NCBI GenBank assembly: GCA_000310025.1
Contig: FN648970.1
Span: forward strand, 613,428 to 628,956
Source of the DNA: Ectocarpus siliculosus
Lineage: Eukaryota > Sar > Phaeophyceae > Ectocarpales > Ectocarpaceae
DNA: 15,529 nucleotides
Direction of reading: 5' to 3'
Position numbers and translations under genes: made by a program. The notes under the pieces are model-generated. The model worked only from the letters and a program-made list of their open reading frames with translations. It was not told the DNA's origin and ran no database searches. How positions within the stretch are numbered: position 1 is the stretch's first letter; each line of letters opens with the position of its first letter. Positions 1-8,503 of this stretch are shown one piece after another.

Positions 1-41
1 TTGGCCGGTCCCGTATTTTTTCCCCTTGGGGGGAATAAGGT

Positions 42-66
42 GGGGGGGGGGGGGGGGCGTACTCAT
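42..66 (-). repeat. G16 tract followed by CGTACTCAT (copy 1)
   Basis: Sixteen G residues (42-57) are followed directly by CGTACTCAT and then TTTCGCA. On the minus strand this reads ATGAGTACG followed by a C run and lies at the end of the retroelement reading frame. The same junction recurs at 322-345 and, inverted, at 15502-15529. Confidence 0.85.
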
Positions 67-319
67 TTTCGCACATCTTATCCCCGTCCTTTAGGGACTC
101 TTGTGCCCACCATCTATCCCCAATTATCGTGATCGTTTTTTCGCTGTTGTCTAATTTACCAAACTTGTCCATGTCACACCCTTTCTGTCTCATTTCCTCC
201 TCGAGATCCTTTTTTTCCTTCCTGTACAACTCACACTCCCCAACTATGTGGGGTCTACTCTCCTCCGATTTGCCACATGGACATGTGTGTCTATCCTCCT
301 CTTCCTCTCTCCTAAGGCT
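58..319 (-). mobile_element. 3' remnant of a reverse-transcriptase (LINE-like) retroelement
   Basis: Read on the minus strand from about 319 to 58 the DNA is open for more than 80 codons. It encodes a cysteine/histidine knuckle, C-P-C-G followed by P-H-I-V-G-E-C (283 down to about 232), then a charged helix rich in K and E, then G-D-R-W-W. A C-x-C...H-x4-C knuckle is typical of the extreme C-terminus of non-LTR reverse transcriptases, downstream of the polymerase domain, and a following GDRWW-type tail is something I associate with such proteins. No polymerase motif (YxDD) is in the window, so this is a 5'-truncated copy or only the tail of an element. Upstream, the frame hits a stop (341-343) at the edge of the second G run. 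The lack of internal stops suggests a fairly young copy. The family assignment rests on the knuckle pattern alone. Confidence 0.6.
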
Positions 320-321
320 GA

Positions 322-345
322 GGGGGGGGGGGGGGGGTACTCATA
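322..345 (-). repeat. G tract followed by GTACTCAT (copy 2)
   Basis: Sixteen G residues (322-337) run into TACTCAT, with AGTTGTGCAT after it. It is in the same orientation as copy 1 and lies 280 bases from it, so the two copies bracket the reverse-transcriptase remnant. Confidence 0.85.
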
Positions 346-369
346 GTTGTGCATACCGTAGTCGTTAGA

Positions 370-1312
370 CCATTGACCTCGCATCCCTACAAAGCCGGGA
401 CGGAGCACGCCGGGTTCTCACCGGACCAGGCTCTCACAACACCAAGCGCGAAGCGCCGTGAGGTATTCGGCGAGTCGCATGAAGGGTGCGCTGCATCCCG
501 CTAAGGGTGTTCGGCATCTTGTGCTTACTTCCTTGCGTACGGGTGACAGCTGCGTATGACTTAATTTATTTTCTGGTGCTTTCCCTTCCAGAGACAGTTG
601 TAAGCACTGTGTAACTGCCTCGAGGATGCTTGACCATTTTAACACAACGTGGTGAGATCATCCCCCTTACGCGGAGTGAGGGTTCTCGACCCCGCACAAC
701 ATGAGCTACTCGACCACCATTATGGTTACTGTACCGCAAAGAAAACAATAACAGAGGTAAAAAAAAAACGCGGTAATCTGGTTGCCGAGTTCACGAAGTG
801 TATTTGCTTTTTTTACAATGTCGTTGCCAAGCGACGACAACCCAACCCCGATGGCAAACACCGTGGGGGGGGGGGGCATTCGTTGTATTTGCCGTGGCGC
901 AAAATTCGACCGATGTGTACCAACGACCCGCTTTTCGTTACGGAGCGCCGTGTTTGTTCTCCCAGTTTGATGGGATGCGGAAAACGTTTGGGGAATGGCG
1001 GTGGTTTCGGGGCAGGGCGAGACGCTGCAATTGTACGGTACATTAGTATACGTGAATATACATAGCATGAGAGAAGATAAAACGGACGGGAGGTGACGCA
1101 GGCAACGGCCCAATTGGTACTGTTCATCGACAGCGGTTTGGTAATGCTAAGGTTCATGATTGAGAGCCCAGCTTTCAAAATATGGTGAGAGTCTGCGTCT
1201 CGAAACAGCCTGGTCTGAGTCTCTATTTAATGCTTCCACATCTGTGCTTGTAGATCAAGAGACTTAATGCTGTTGTGTGCGCACATACCTCAAGCAGCAA
1301 CAACGGGAGCCG
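370..1312. other. No recognisable gene
   Basis: The open frames here (up to about 138 codons on either strand) overlap each other, have no family resemblance and lack coherent splice partners. The stretch contains a run of 12 G at 865-876 and no other clear repeat. It may hold the 3' untranslated region of the minus-strand gene that ends near 1313 or 1462, and more retroelement debris next to the remnant at 58-319. Confidence 0.5.
865..876 (+). repeat. G12 homopolymer
   Basis: Twelve consecutive G residues. Unlike the other long G runs in the window, this one is not followed by GTACTCAT. Confidence 0.9.
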
Positions 1313-1827
1313 TTAGCACGTAAAACATCCAACGAGGATACGTGGACTCTCGCGGTCCCTGATAAGTTGCTCATTGTATGGCCACTTTATTCTTCCAATA
1401 ACAACATCAATCCAAGCCTGGAAATGCCAGCATACACACGCTGACCTCGATGCCATCGCTCTCAAGGAGAGAGTTCCCGCAACCTCCCGCAACTACAGCA
1501 AGCAGTGAAGTGTGCAACCCCAGTGCGGACCTGGTTGATTTCCTCTCGCACGGAAGGATCTGCAAGGTTCTCCAGGAAGCTACGGAGCTCAACGAAGAAC
1601 TTTTCTGTCATCTCTCCCACGACCGCTTCCCTCGCCTCGCGTTCGACAGCAGAGCTCTCATCCTTAGGCGACTGCTGGCTGGCAATTGTAGCAGCGGGAG
1701 GTTTGGTTGTTGCAGCAACAGGCCAGTCCCATCCTTCCGACTTGTCACTGCTGCTGTTGTTGTCGCCGCCGTCTGCTGCTGCCGCCTCGCCGTCATCATC
1801 CCCCCAATCATCCCAGTCATCGGCCAT
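1313..1827 (-). CDS. Small acidic protein with tryptophan motifs, function unknown
   Basis: The protein starts at the ATG at 1827. Its first exon (1827-1531, 99 codons) has three parts: an acidic N-terminus with WDDWGDDD (residues 5-12), an Asp/Asn/Ser linker with GWDWP (32-36), and, after residue 65, a predicted amphipathic helical stretch (about 66-99) with FFVELRSFLENLADPS. I do not recognise the family. Acidic W-x(n)-W peptides are known ligands of the delta-COP mu-homology domain (in Dsl1, SCYL1 and ArfGAP1), so a role in COPI traffic is possible but only inferred. There are two models for the 3' end. In one, a donor after 1531 joins an acceptor before 1417 (113-base intron) and adds 34 codons to a stop at 1313. 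In the other there is no splice, the stop is at 1462, and an AATAAA at 1391-1386 lies about 70 bases downstream. Further exons to the left cannot be excluded. It is divergent from the three-finger gene. Confidence 0.5.
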
Positions 1828-2095
1828 GGCACACAATACCCGCTCCTCTCCCTCTGTTTCTCTCTGAGCAGGGCGCCCGCGTGCGTCTCCAGGCAGCAAC
1901 GAGCAAAGGAGCAGGCACAGCGGTGGCACCGCGAACTGAACCAAAATGCCTTCGATTTTGGTTCACGAAACGGTCCAGTCGACGAGCGAGAACCAGCGCA
2001 AGATTATGTAGGAAAGATACCTGCTGTCTGCTGCATGTACTGCGAGCTTGTTTTGCTCCGCAGTAGCCTTCACATAACGCCCAAGCTGGCGATCC
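1828..2095. promoter_or_regulatory. Shared promoter of a divergent gene pair
   Basis: These 268 bases separate the start codons of the minus-strand tryptophan-motif gene and the plus-strand three-finger gene, so the core promoters and both 5' leaders must lie here. I see no clear TATA box. The most structured element is the hairpin at 1937-1965. The promoter role is inferred from position. Confidence 0.5.
1937..1965. promoter_or_regulatory. Perfect 11-bp inverted repeat in the divergent promoter
   Basis: TGAACCAAAAT and ATTTTGGTTCA are exact reverse complements separated by seven bases (GCCTTCG). The repeat is centred at 1951, close to the middle of the 268-base region between two divergent start codons. 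It could be a palindromic site for a dimeric transcription factor or a 5'-leader RNA hairpin. The symmetry is seen directly; the function is inferred. Confidence 0.6.
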
Positions 2096-3847
2096 ATGGC
2101 TCGAAACCTCACGCTTCGGCGCTATGCATTGTCCCATGGGGTCGGAAGGTCGGTCAAACGGGGGGGTGCTGTGACGGTGTTCATCTCGATGGTGGCGGCG
2201 GTCGCCCTCCTACCGGAAGTCAACGCGAGATACCCTCAGGATGCGCTCCGGTGCCTGGCCTCCCTGAAGGAACCAGAAGGGCTGCTAATCTGCCCGGAGC
2301 ATAGGTGTGTCTATGTGGCTTCCGGACGCAGAACAAGTAGCTGGGCTACATCAGTGCGACCGTGAGGACCTCTTTCGCTTCCTATTCTTAGTGCGATCTT
2401 GGTGACGATCGTGCGGAGAAATAGAGATCTATCGCGAAGGTTGGAGATAATCGGAGATCTGTTTTCAAAACGAACCACGCGGCTGGTTTCGGTGTGTGCA
2501 TGACAGCAGTTTAGTAGGCTAGAACCCCCATCGCGTGCAACACTTCGCAAGACTTACAATATTCCGTGAGGGTTTTCGAAGACATCATACATTCATGTTG
2601 TCCGTAGATTCATGCTGCACTCATTCGATGTGGTTCTTGCAAATATTGTTTTTCTCAAGGAACGGGTACTGCGTGAAGGAGGTATCGGACTTGGCAGAAG
2701 AGGACTGCGGTCGGACGACCTACTTCGGGGACAAGTGGAATGCTCAGTGAGTAAAAGTTTGCTGCCACTGTTGCATGATTAAGCTTAACCCGCGGGTAAG
2801 TCCTTTCCTTTCCATTCCTTGTGTGGTTGTGGCTGTGGCTGGCTGTGGCTGTGGCTGTGGCCATGCAGTGTGGCTGTTTGTCGTCATCGGAATGCTGAGC
2901 AAGATGGAAAGGCTGGTCTGAGAAGATACTACCACCGCTGACGTCACAGGATTGTATTCATCAGCGCGAGAACAGCCACAACTGCTCCTAGACAAGGTCA
3001 CACCAAAAAGTGCTGCAGCTCCAATCATTGTTGTCTATGCTCTCCAATACTCTGTAAAGTGATACAACATTCACGTTCACTACCATGCGAGCTTGTTGTG
3101 TGACCCTCTGCTTTAATTGCCATTAGTTGTCTGACCACACAGCCACATATTCTCTCGTGCAACATCAACAGGACCGGTAAGTGTGAATACCGCAAGTGCG
3201 AGGCGACCTGCCTAGAGTCCAGCTGGGATTTTGAGTTCGAGGGGGAGGCGTACGAGAGAAATAGGTTCTGCTGCGACTTCAACTATTGCAACGGTAAGAC
3301 GCTGCTTCAGCGACAGTCAGCCAGGTCTGAAGCAGGGGATTCTCAGGGATGTATGACACTCCTAGAACCGAGACACTGTATTGTGAAGCGCAAGTCGGCC
3401 ATCTCCATCGCAGTTCCTCTCCGCCCAAAAGGTTCTTCGACCGACTCCTGGTACAACGATTGCCGCCACCTCCTCCCCCCACCATTTTCCGACGGTATTT
3501 TTTTGCACTCTACTCACGCAATGGATACATGGAGGCCCAACACTACCTGTTGTTGTTGTGCTCTGTGCGCGTCGCGGTTGCAGCGGAACATTTAGCGACC
3601 GAAGACAAAGGTGGCGTGTATGCGATATGAGTAGTGTCACAAATTAATTTAATAACTTGTGCATTAGGTGTCGTATGCCCCCCCCTCCCCCACCTTCCGT
3701 TTCCTTCCATTCCCAAATACGGCGCCCCCTCTCTCCCCCTCAGGAATATCGAGGCGATTTTCGAGGGCTGGCATGTCGGCGTGGGTATCTGGAGTTGTGG
3801 CGTTGCTTCTGACGCTTTTGTACCTTAGAGAGGAGCAAGCCGGATGA
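2096..3847 (+). CDS. Secreted or membrane-anchored three-finger (Ly6/uPAR-like) protein, four exons
   Basis: The exons are 2096-2304, 2660-2746, 3172-3293 and 3744-3847. All introns are GT-AG (donors GTGTGT, GTGAGT and GTAAGA), and phases 2, 2 and 1 match at every junction, giving 173 residues. Residues 25-44 form a signal-peptide core with a plausible cleavage after V-N-A (44). The mature part has ten cysteines at 53, 66, 74, 86, 103, 108, 112, 132, 133 and 138. The ending C-C-D-F-N-Y-C-N has the exact CC-x4-CN spacing that closes Ly6/uPAR and activin-receptor-type three-finger domains. Residues 152-167 form a hydrophobic C-terminal segment followed by REEQAG, which fits either a single membrane anchor or a GPI-attachment signal, with Asn139/Gly140 as a possible attachment zone. 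Family members act outside the cell in ligand binding; the ligand here is unknown. Weak points: the first cysteine spacing is atypical, the acceptor of exon 2 is AAG rather than CAG, and the signal peptide has a long basic n-region, so the true start could differ. Confidence 0.75.
2829..2862 (+). repeat. TGGCTG/GTGGCT short tandem repeat in an intron
   Basis: Several near-identical TGGCTG units lie inside intron 2 (2747-3171) of the three-finger gene. This is a simple repeat with no visible coding role. Confidence 0.75.
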
Positions 3848-4563
3848 AATTGGTCCTATCGCCATTGGCGTCTTTTCTTCTCGAGCATAGAGTGCCATCG
3901 GAGCAGCAACTTGTCTATCTCAAGGGCAAGTGCAAAGAAGGCAGTTTTACCCACGGTCGAAAGGTGGGGATCCTGGGACAATTGATTGATGGATGAAATG
4001 TGGCCAACTTCTCTGAAGAGAGAGATTTCCAAGGGAGGGCGAAGGGGATGGATCCTCTCGGCCGACTGATCGGCGTTCGATCTTGGTTGATGATGATGGT
4101 GGTGGATTATTTCTCATCTATCTTCCGTCTGTGTGTAGTTTACCTAGACTACAGTGGTAGGCTTCGCGAAGGATCGTGGCGATGGCTGTCGTCATCATCA
4201 TCAACCTCGCGATGGCTGATCTCCCTTCCAAACAAGTATTACTGGCACGCAGCTTCCCTGATCGAAACGCCGGATATGTATTATGTCCTGACCGTCCGAG
4301 AGAGAAAAACATGAAGGAGCAACATACCCACGAGACATACAACGGCAAACGACCTACAACCTTCCATGTTGTGCATGTTCTCGTTCGTAGAAGGGAGAAT
4401 CGGACATGACAATCTCCGCCTGGCGCAACTTCTTGCCCCGCTGCTGTTTTCTGTCTTCACAAAAAGACCAAATGCCATGAAGAGGCAAGTTGCCCCCGTT
4501 GCTGTGGATCGTTGCCCATTCTAACTCATCTACGATCCCCAGGACAATCAAAGGCAAGCCGCA

Positions 4564-4602
4564 GGTTGCTCAAAGGCCCACGGGTTGCTCAAAGGCCCCA
4601 CG
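4564..4602 (+). repeat. Two tandem 19/20-base units
   Basis: GGTTGCTCAAAGGCCCACG is followed immediately by the same sequence with one extra C. It is a recent duplication in non-coding DNA. Confidence 0.85.
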
Positions 4603-5347
4603 AACCGCCCTTTGGCGGTGTCCGCGTGTGAAGTCGTGCCAAAGGCATTGAAGCTTCAGCGGAGTTGTCGGTTCCCTCCAATAGATGAACATAACCGGGT
4701 TCCGCGCCGGCGTTTAGCTGAAAAAACGTTTGCTCTCCCAAAGCACAGGAACAAACACAAACCGACCATTCATGAACAAAAATCACATGCTTCATACAAC
4801 ACTTGAACATTTCACTGCCTATCGGACCTTACCGGTGGTAACGGCGCACAACAAAACCCACCTATTATCTACACGTCCCTCGCTATTCACATTATCGCTA
4901 CACTTATTCTTGTGGTACTTCAACAAGTACAAGCGTCGCCCAGGGCCTCCTCAAAAGCGGTCGCTAAGCCGGGCTCTGCGGTCACAAAGGGGGTATTATC
5001 TTATCTCGTTCATGATGCAAAAGAACGGGAGGTGGAAGTAGCGCGAGGCCCTCTTCTCTTGAATGTGTCGTTCCCACGACAGTAGTCCTCCACACAGCCC
5101 ATTCTCTCTCCTTTCCACCAACGCTAACGCTCGATGGTGGCGCTATTAGTAGCCCAAAGGCCGCCTTCTAGCCCACGGGTGTACCGCTGTTATGCACACA
5201 ACCTCCCTCGCAACCAACTACATGCGCGTCTTGGTTACAACAGCAGTAATGCTACCGAGGTTGACGCCGGGGTGCGACCGTCTACTTCGGTCTCTCGGTA
5301 ACGGTAACACGGTGCCAGGAGCCGCCTTGGAACACCCCCCTACATCT

Positions 5348-5423
5348 AGCTCTCCGAAAAACAGCTCCCGAAAACTGGCAGCTTCTGGTACGGAATATCT
5401 CCACAAACGCAGCTCTCCGAAAA
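5348..5423 (+). repeat. Three short AGCTCTCCGAAAA units
   Basis: AGCTCTCCGAAAA occurs at 5348-5360 and 5411-5423, with a one-base-shorter variant, AGCTCCCGAAAA, at 5363-5374. It lies just downstream of the TFIIA-gamma stop codon, probably in its 3' untranslated region. Confidence 0.7.
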
Positions 5424-5576
5424 CATGACGTTAACGCAGATTGTTGCGGCGGCCTCGATGCCTGCTGTACGGAGAAGCCGCAAACCACCCCGCTCTGCGA
5501 ACGAAACTAGATAACCCTTCGGCGGTACTGGATGGTATCGCGATACTTGCTGGTGCCCCGCCCGCACTCGCTCGAG

Positions 5577-7500
5577 TCAAAACTGCGCCATGAAGTCCTC
5601 AAACTCCTGTACCACCTCGTCCCCTGACTCCTCCCCCGAGGAACTACTAGAGGTAGAATCCGACCGGCTAGCACTCTCCTCCTCCTCCTCCTCCTCCTCC
5701 TCGTCCTGCCCTCCCTCTCGCTCCTCTTCCTCCTCTCCCTTCCCTTCCTCCTCCTCCTCCTCCTCCTCCTCCTCCTCCTCCTCCTCCTCCTTGTCTCCCC
5801 CCCCCTCCTCCTCGCCATCCGTCCCACTCCCATTCAAACAATCCTCCAAATCCTCGACGCCATGTCCATCACCCGACTCCCCCAACGGGGCACTATTACC
5901 AGCCCCACCCTCTGCATCCTGTGATGACGTAGATCCACGGGACTCCCGCTCTTTGGTTTCCTCTCGTGCTTGTCTCCTGCCCACCCCCGTCCCCGTTCCT
6001 TGCAAACCTTTCACAGCCTCCTTTTCATCACTAGACTCTACCCCCGAGGTATCACCGCCGTCGCCACTGTGTTCGCTGTCTGAAGAGGTTTCGCCAAGCT
6101 CCTTTTCTTCGGTTTCCTCTCTTCCCGCTGCTCCTTGCCCCCCCTCTACCCCCTCCAAAACGCCCCGGAACTCCTTGGCGGCCTGTTCATCACCATTCGA
6201 TTCTTCTCCCGAGCCGCCGCCACCCCCACCACCATCGGCGCTACCACCTCCGCCTGCTCTACAGGAAGACGGTTCGCCGGACTTCCGCTCTGTAGCGTCT
6301 CTTCGCCCCTCTGCCCCTGGTGCGCCCTCCATCCCCTCCGAAATGACCTGGAACTCCTTAACGGCATTCTCATCATCATCATTAGACGCTTTCCTGAAGG
6401 CGCCACCGCCGCTAAGAACGCCGCTGTCATCTTCACCGTCTGAGCTATCCGACGAGCTTCCGCCCAACTCCCGATCTTCAGCGTTTCCTCGCCCATGTGC
6501 CCCTGGCACTGCCTCTACCCCCCCAAAACGTCCTGGTTCCGCCTTTTCATCATCACCAGAGGCTTTCCTGGAGGCGTTACCACCATTGACAGGGCCCCTG
6601 CCACCTTCACCGTCCGAGCTATCCGAAGAGGTTGCGCCCAACTCCCCCACTTTAGCGTTCCCTCGCCCCTCTGCCCCTGGTATTGCCTCCACCTCACCAA
6701 AACGTCTTGTTTCCGCGTTTTCATCTTCATCATCAGAGTTTTTCTTGGAGGCGATACCGCCGTTACCACCGCCGCCGCCGCCATCTTCACCGTCTGAGCT
6801 GTCTGAAGACGTTTCGCCTGACTTTTGTTCCGTTGCCCCCCCTCGTCCTCCAGCCCCTTGTGCTCTCTCCATCTCCGTCAAAAAGTCCCGGAATTCGTTG
6901 ATGGCCCTTTCGCCGTCATCGGACGCTTCCCCCGACGCACTACCGATACCATCGCCGCCATCTTCACCGCCTGAGCTATCTGAAGACGTGTCGCCGGACT
7001 CCCGCTCCTTTGAGACCCTCCGTCCCTCTGCCCCTGCTGGCGCCCCCTCCATCCCGTCCAAAAATTCCTGGAACTCCCTAACTGCCTTCTCATCATCACC
7101 ATCACCATCATCAGGCTCTTTCCTGAAGGCGACGCCATCACCACTTCCACCACCACCACCGCCGCCGCCATCTTCACCGTCTGAGCTGCCAGAAGAGGTT
7201 GCGCCTGGCCCCGGCTCCTTTGCGCCCCTTCGCCCCCCTGGCGACCGGCCCACCACCTTCGAAATTTCTCGGGACTCCATGGTAGCCTCTTCGTCATCAT
7301 CAGCATCCTGTGATTCAACCCCCGAGGCATTCCCGGCACCACCGTCCGCGCTATCAGAAGAGGTTTCGACGGACTTCCTCTCCTGCGCTTCCTCCCGTTG
7401 GTTGGGCCCGTGCCCCCCCCCCTCCATCCCCGTCAGAAAATCTCGGAACTCCTTGATGGCTCCTTGAGCATCACCAGATTCCTCTCCCGAGGAGGAACTA
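5577..7500 (-). repeat. Coding tandem repeat of about 50-65-residue units with E-F-x-x-F-L-x-x-M-E
   Basis: About a dozen diverged units follow one another in the tail of the TFIIA-gamma protein. Each unit runs: acidic start (S-D-D or S-G-D-E), then A-x-x-E-F-x-x-F-L-x-x-M-E, then G-A-x-G-R, then a charged K/E/R stretch, then S-S-D-S-S-D-G-E-D, then Gly-rich. Clear forms are KEFRDFLTGME, REFQEFLDGME, NEFRDFLTEME and the C-terminal QEFEDFMAQF. Some units have lost the motif (R-F-G-x-V-E-A). An outlying related copy, LEFEMFMDTLE, lies near 8065-8095. Conservation of the hydrophobic positions amid drifting linkers suggests selection at protein level. Confidence 0.7.
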
Positions 7501-8458
7501 CTAGTATAGCCGCGGTCATCGCTTCCACCCCGCGATGGTGATTTCCCGACCCCGCTCCCCGCCCCACCTTGCGGCTCGTCATCCTGGCGGTCCCTTCCTT
7601 CCTCTTCTTCAAGCATGCAAGCAAACTCACGCTCTAGGTCAGAATCGACCTCCTCATCACTCCCATCGCCCTTCTCCACCCCCAAACCCTCCTTCTCCGC
7701 TCTCCCTTTCTTCTGTTCTTTCGCTGCTTTCCCTCGCAACCTCTGCTCCCGCGCGGGCGCCGCCTTGACCCTCCTCGTCCGCCCTGGGTTTCGCTTTCGC
7801 ATGCCGGCTAGCGGCGTCTTGCCGGACCGTGCCCCCCCCCCTCTGCCTGCTTGAGCTGCTCCGGCCGCTCTCCGTCCAGGCTTCGAAGGCATCTTGCCTC
7901 CCCTGACACCGCCGTTGCTACCACTACCCCCGCCGCCTCTGCCTGCCCGAGGCGCTCCAGCTGCTCTCTGCCTAGGCTTCGAAGACTTCTTGCCTCCCCT
8001 GACACCGCCGCTGCTACCACTACCCCTCCCCCCCCGGCCGCCGCCGCCGCCGCTTCCGCCACTCTCCAGGGTGTCCATGAACATCTCAAACTCCAGCGCG
8101 GCGGCAGTGGCCGACTCGTTCGAAGACGAAGACGAGTCGTTGTCGGAACTATCGTTGCCTTCGGCCTCGGCGGCGTTGCCTAGGCCTTCGTATCGTGCTC
8201 CCTCCCCCTTGTCTTGTGGAGTAGTTGTTCTCTTCACCGACCGCTGACGCTGGTTTTTGCTGCTTCTTTCGTCACCACCACCACCACCCGCACCGCCATC
8301 CTTGTTGCCGTCTTCGATTTCGCTCTCGCCGTCACTGCCGTGACCATCTAAATCCTCCAATAGGTCGTCAAGGTCGTCGTCGAGCTCCTCGGCAAGGTCG
8401 TCGAGGTGGCCGCTACCGTTTCGGTCGCCTTCCCCATCGCTCGACGACCACGAATCAC

Positions 8459-8503
<45 letters not shown>

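Larger units (their letters stand above)
3848..5576. other. Convergent intergenic region, probably two long 3' untranslated regions
   Basis: The three-finger gene ends at 3847 reading right and the TFIIA-gamma gene ends at 5577 reading left, so these 1.7 kb lie between two stop codons. No open frame shows a recognisable family or coherent splicing. Long 3' untranslated regions are reported for Ectocarpus, which would fill much of this space. I see only short tandem duplications (4564-4602 and 5348-5423) and a small hairpin, ACCGCC-CTTT-GGCGGT, at about 4604-4619. Confidence 0.5.

Noticed and set aside
1450-2304. A 284-codon plus-strand frame
   Set aside because: It runs antisense through the tryptophan-motif exon and across the divergent promoter in composition-driven sequence. 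Its end overlaps exon 1 of the three-finger gene in a different frame.
5590-7467. A 625-codon plus-strand open frame rich in Ser and Pro
   Set aside because: It is the mirror of the acidic repeat tail. The GC-rich triplet structure keeps the opposite strand open. The minus frame is longer, continuous with recognisable TFIIA-gamma domains, and has the conserved E-F-x-x-F-L motif.
5577-7500. Regular repeat spacing as a CRISPR or centromeric satellite
   Set aside because: The units are diverged, in frame and protein-coding. Spacers are not unique sequences, and the context is eukaryotic.
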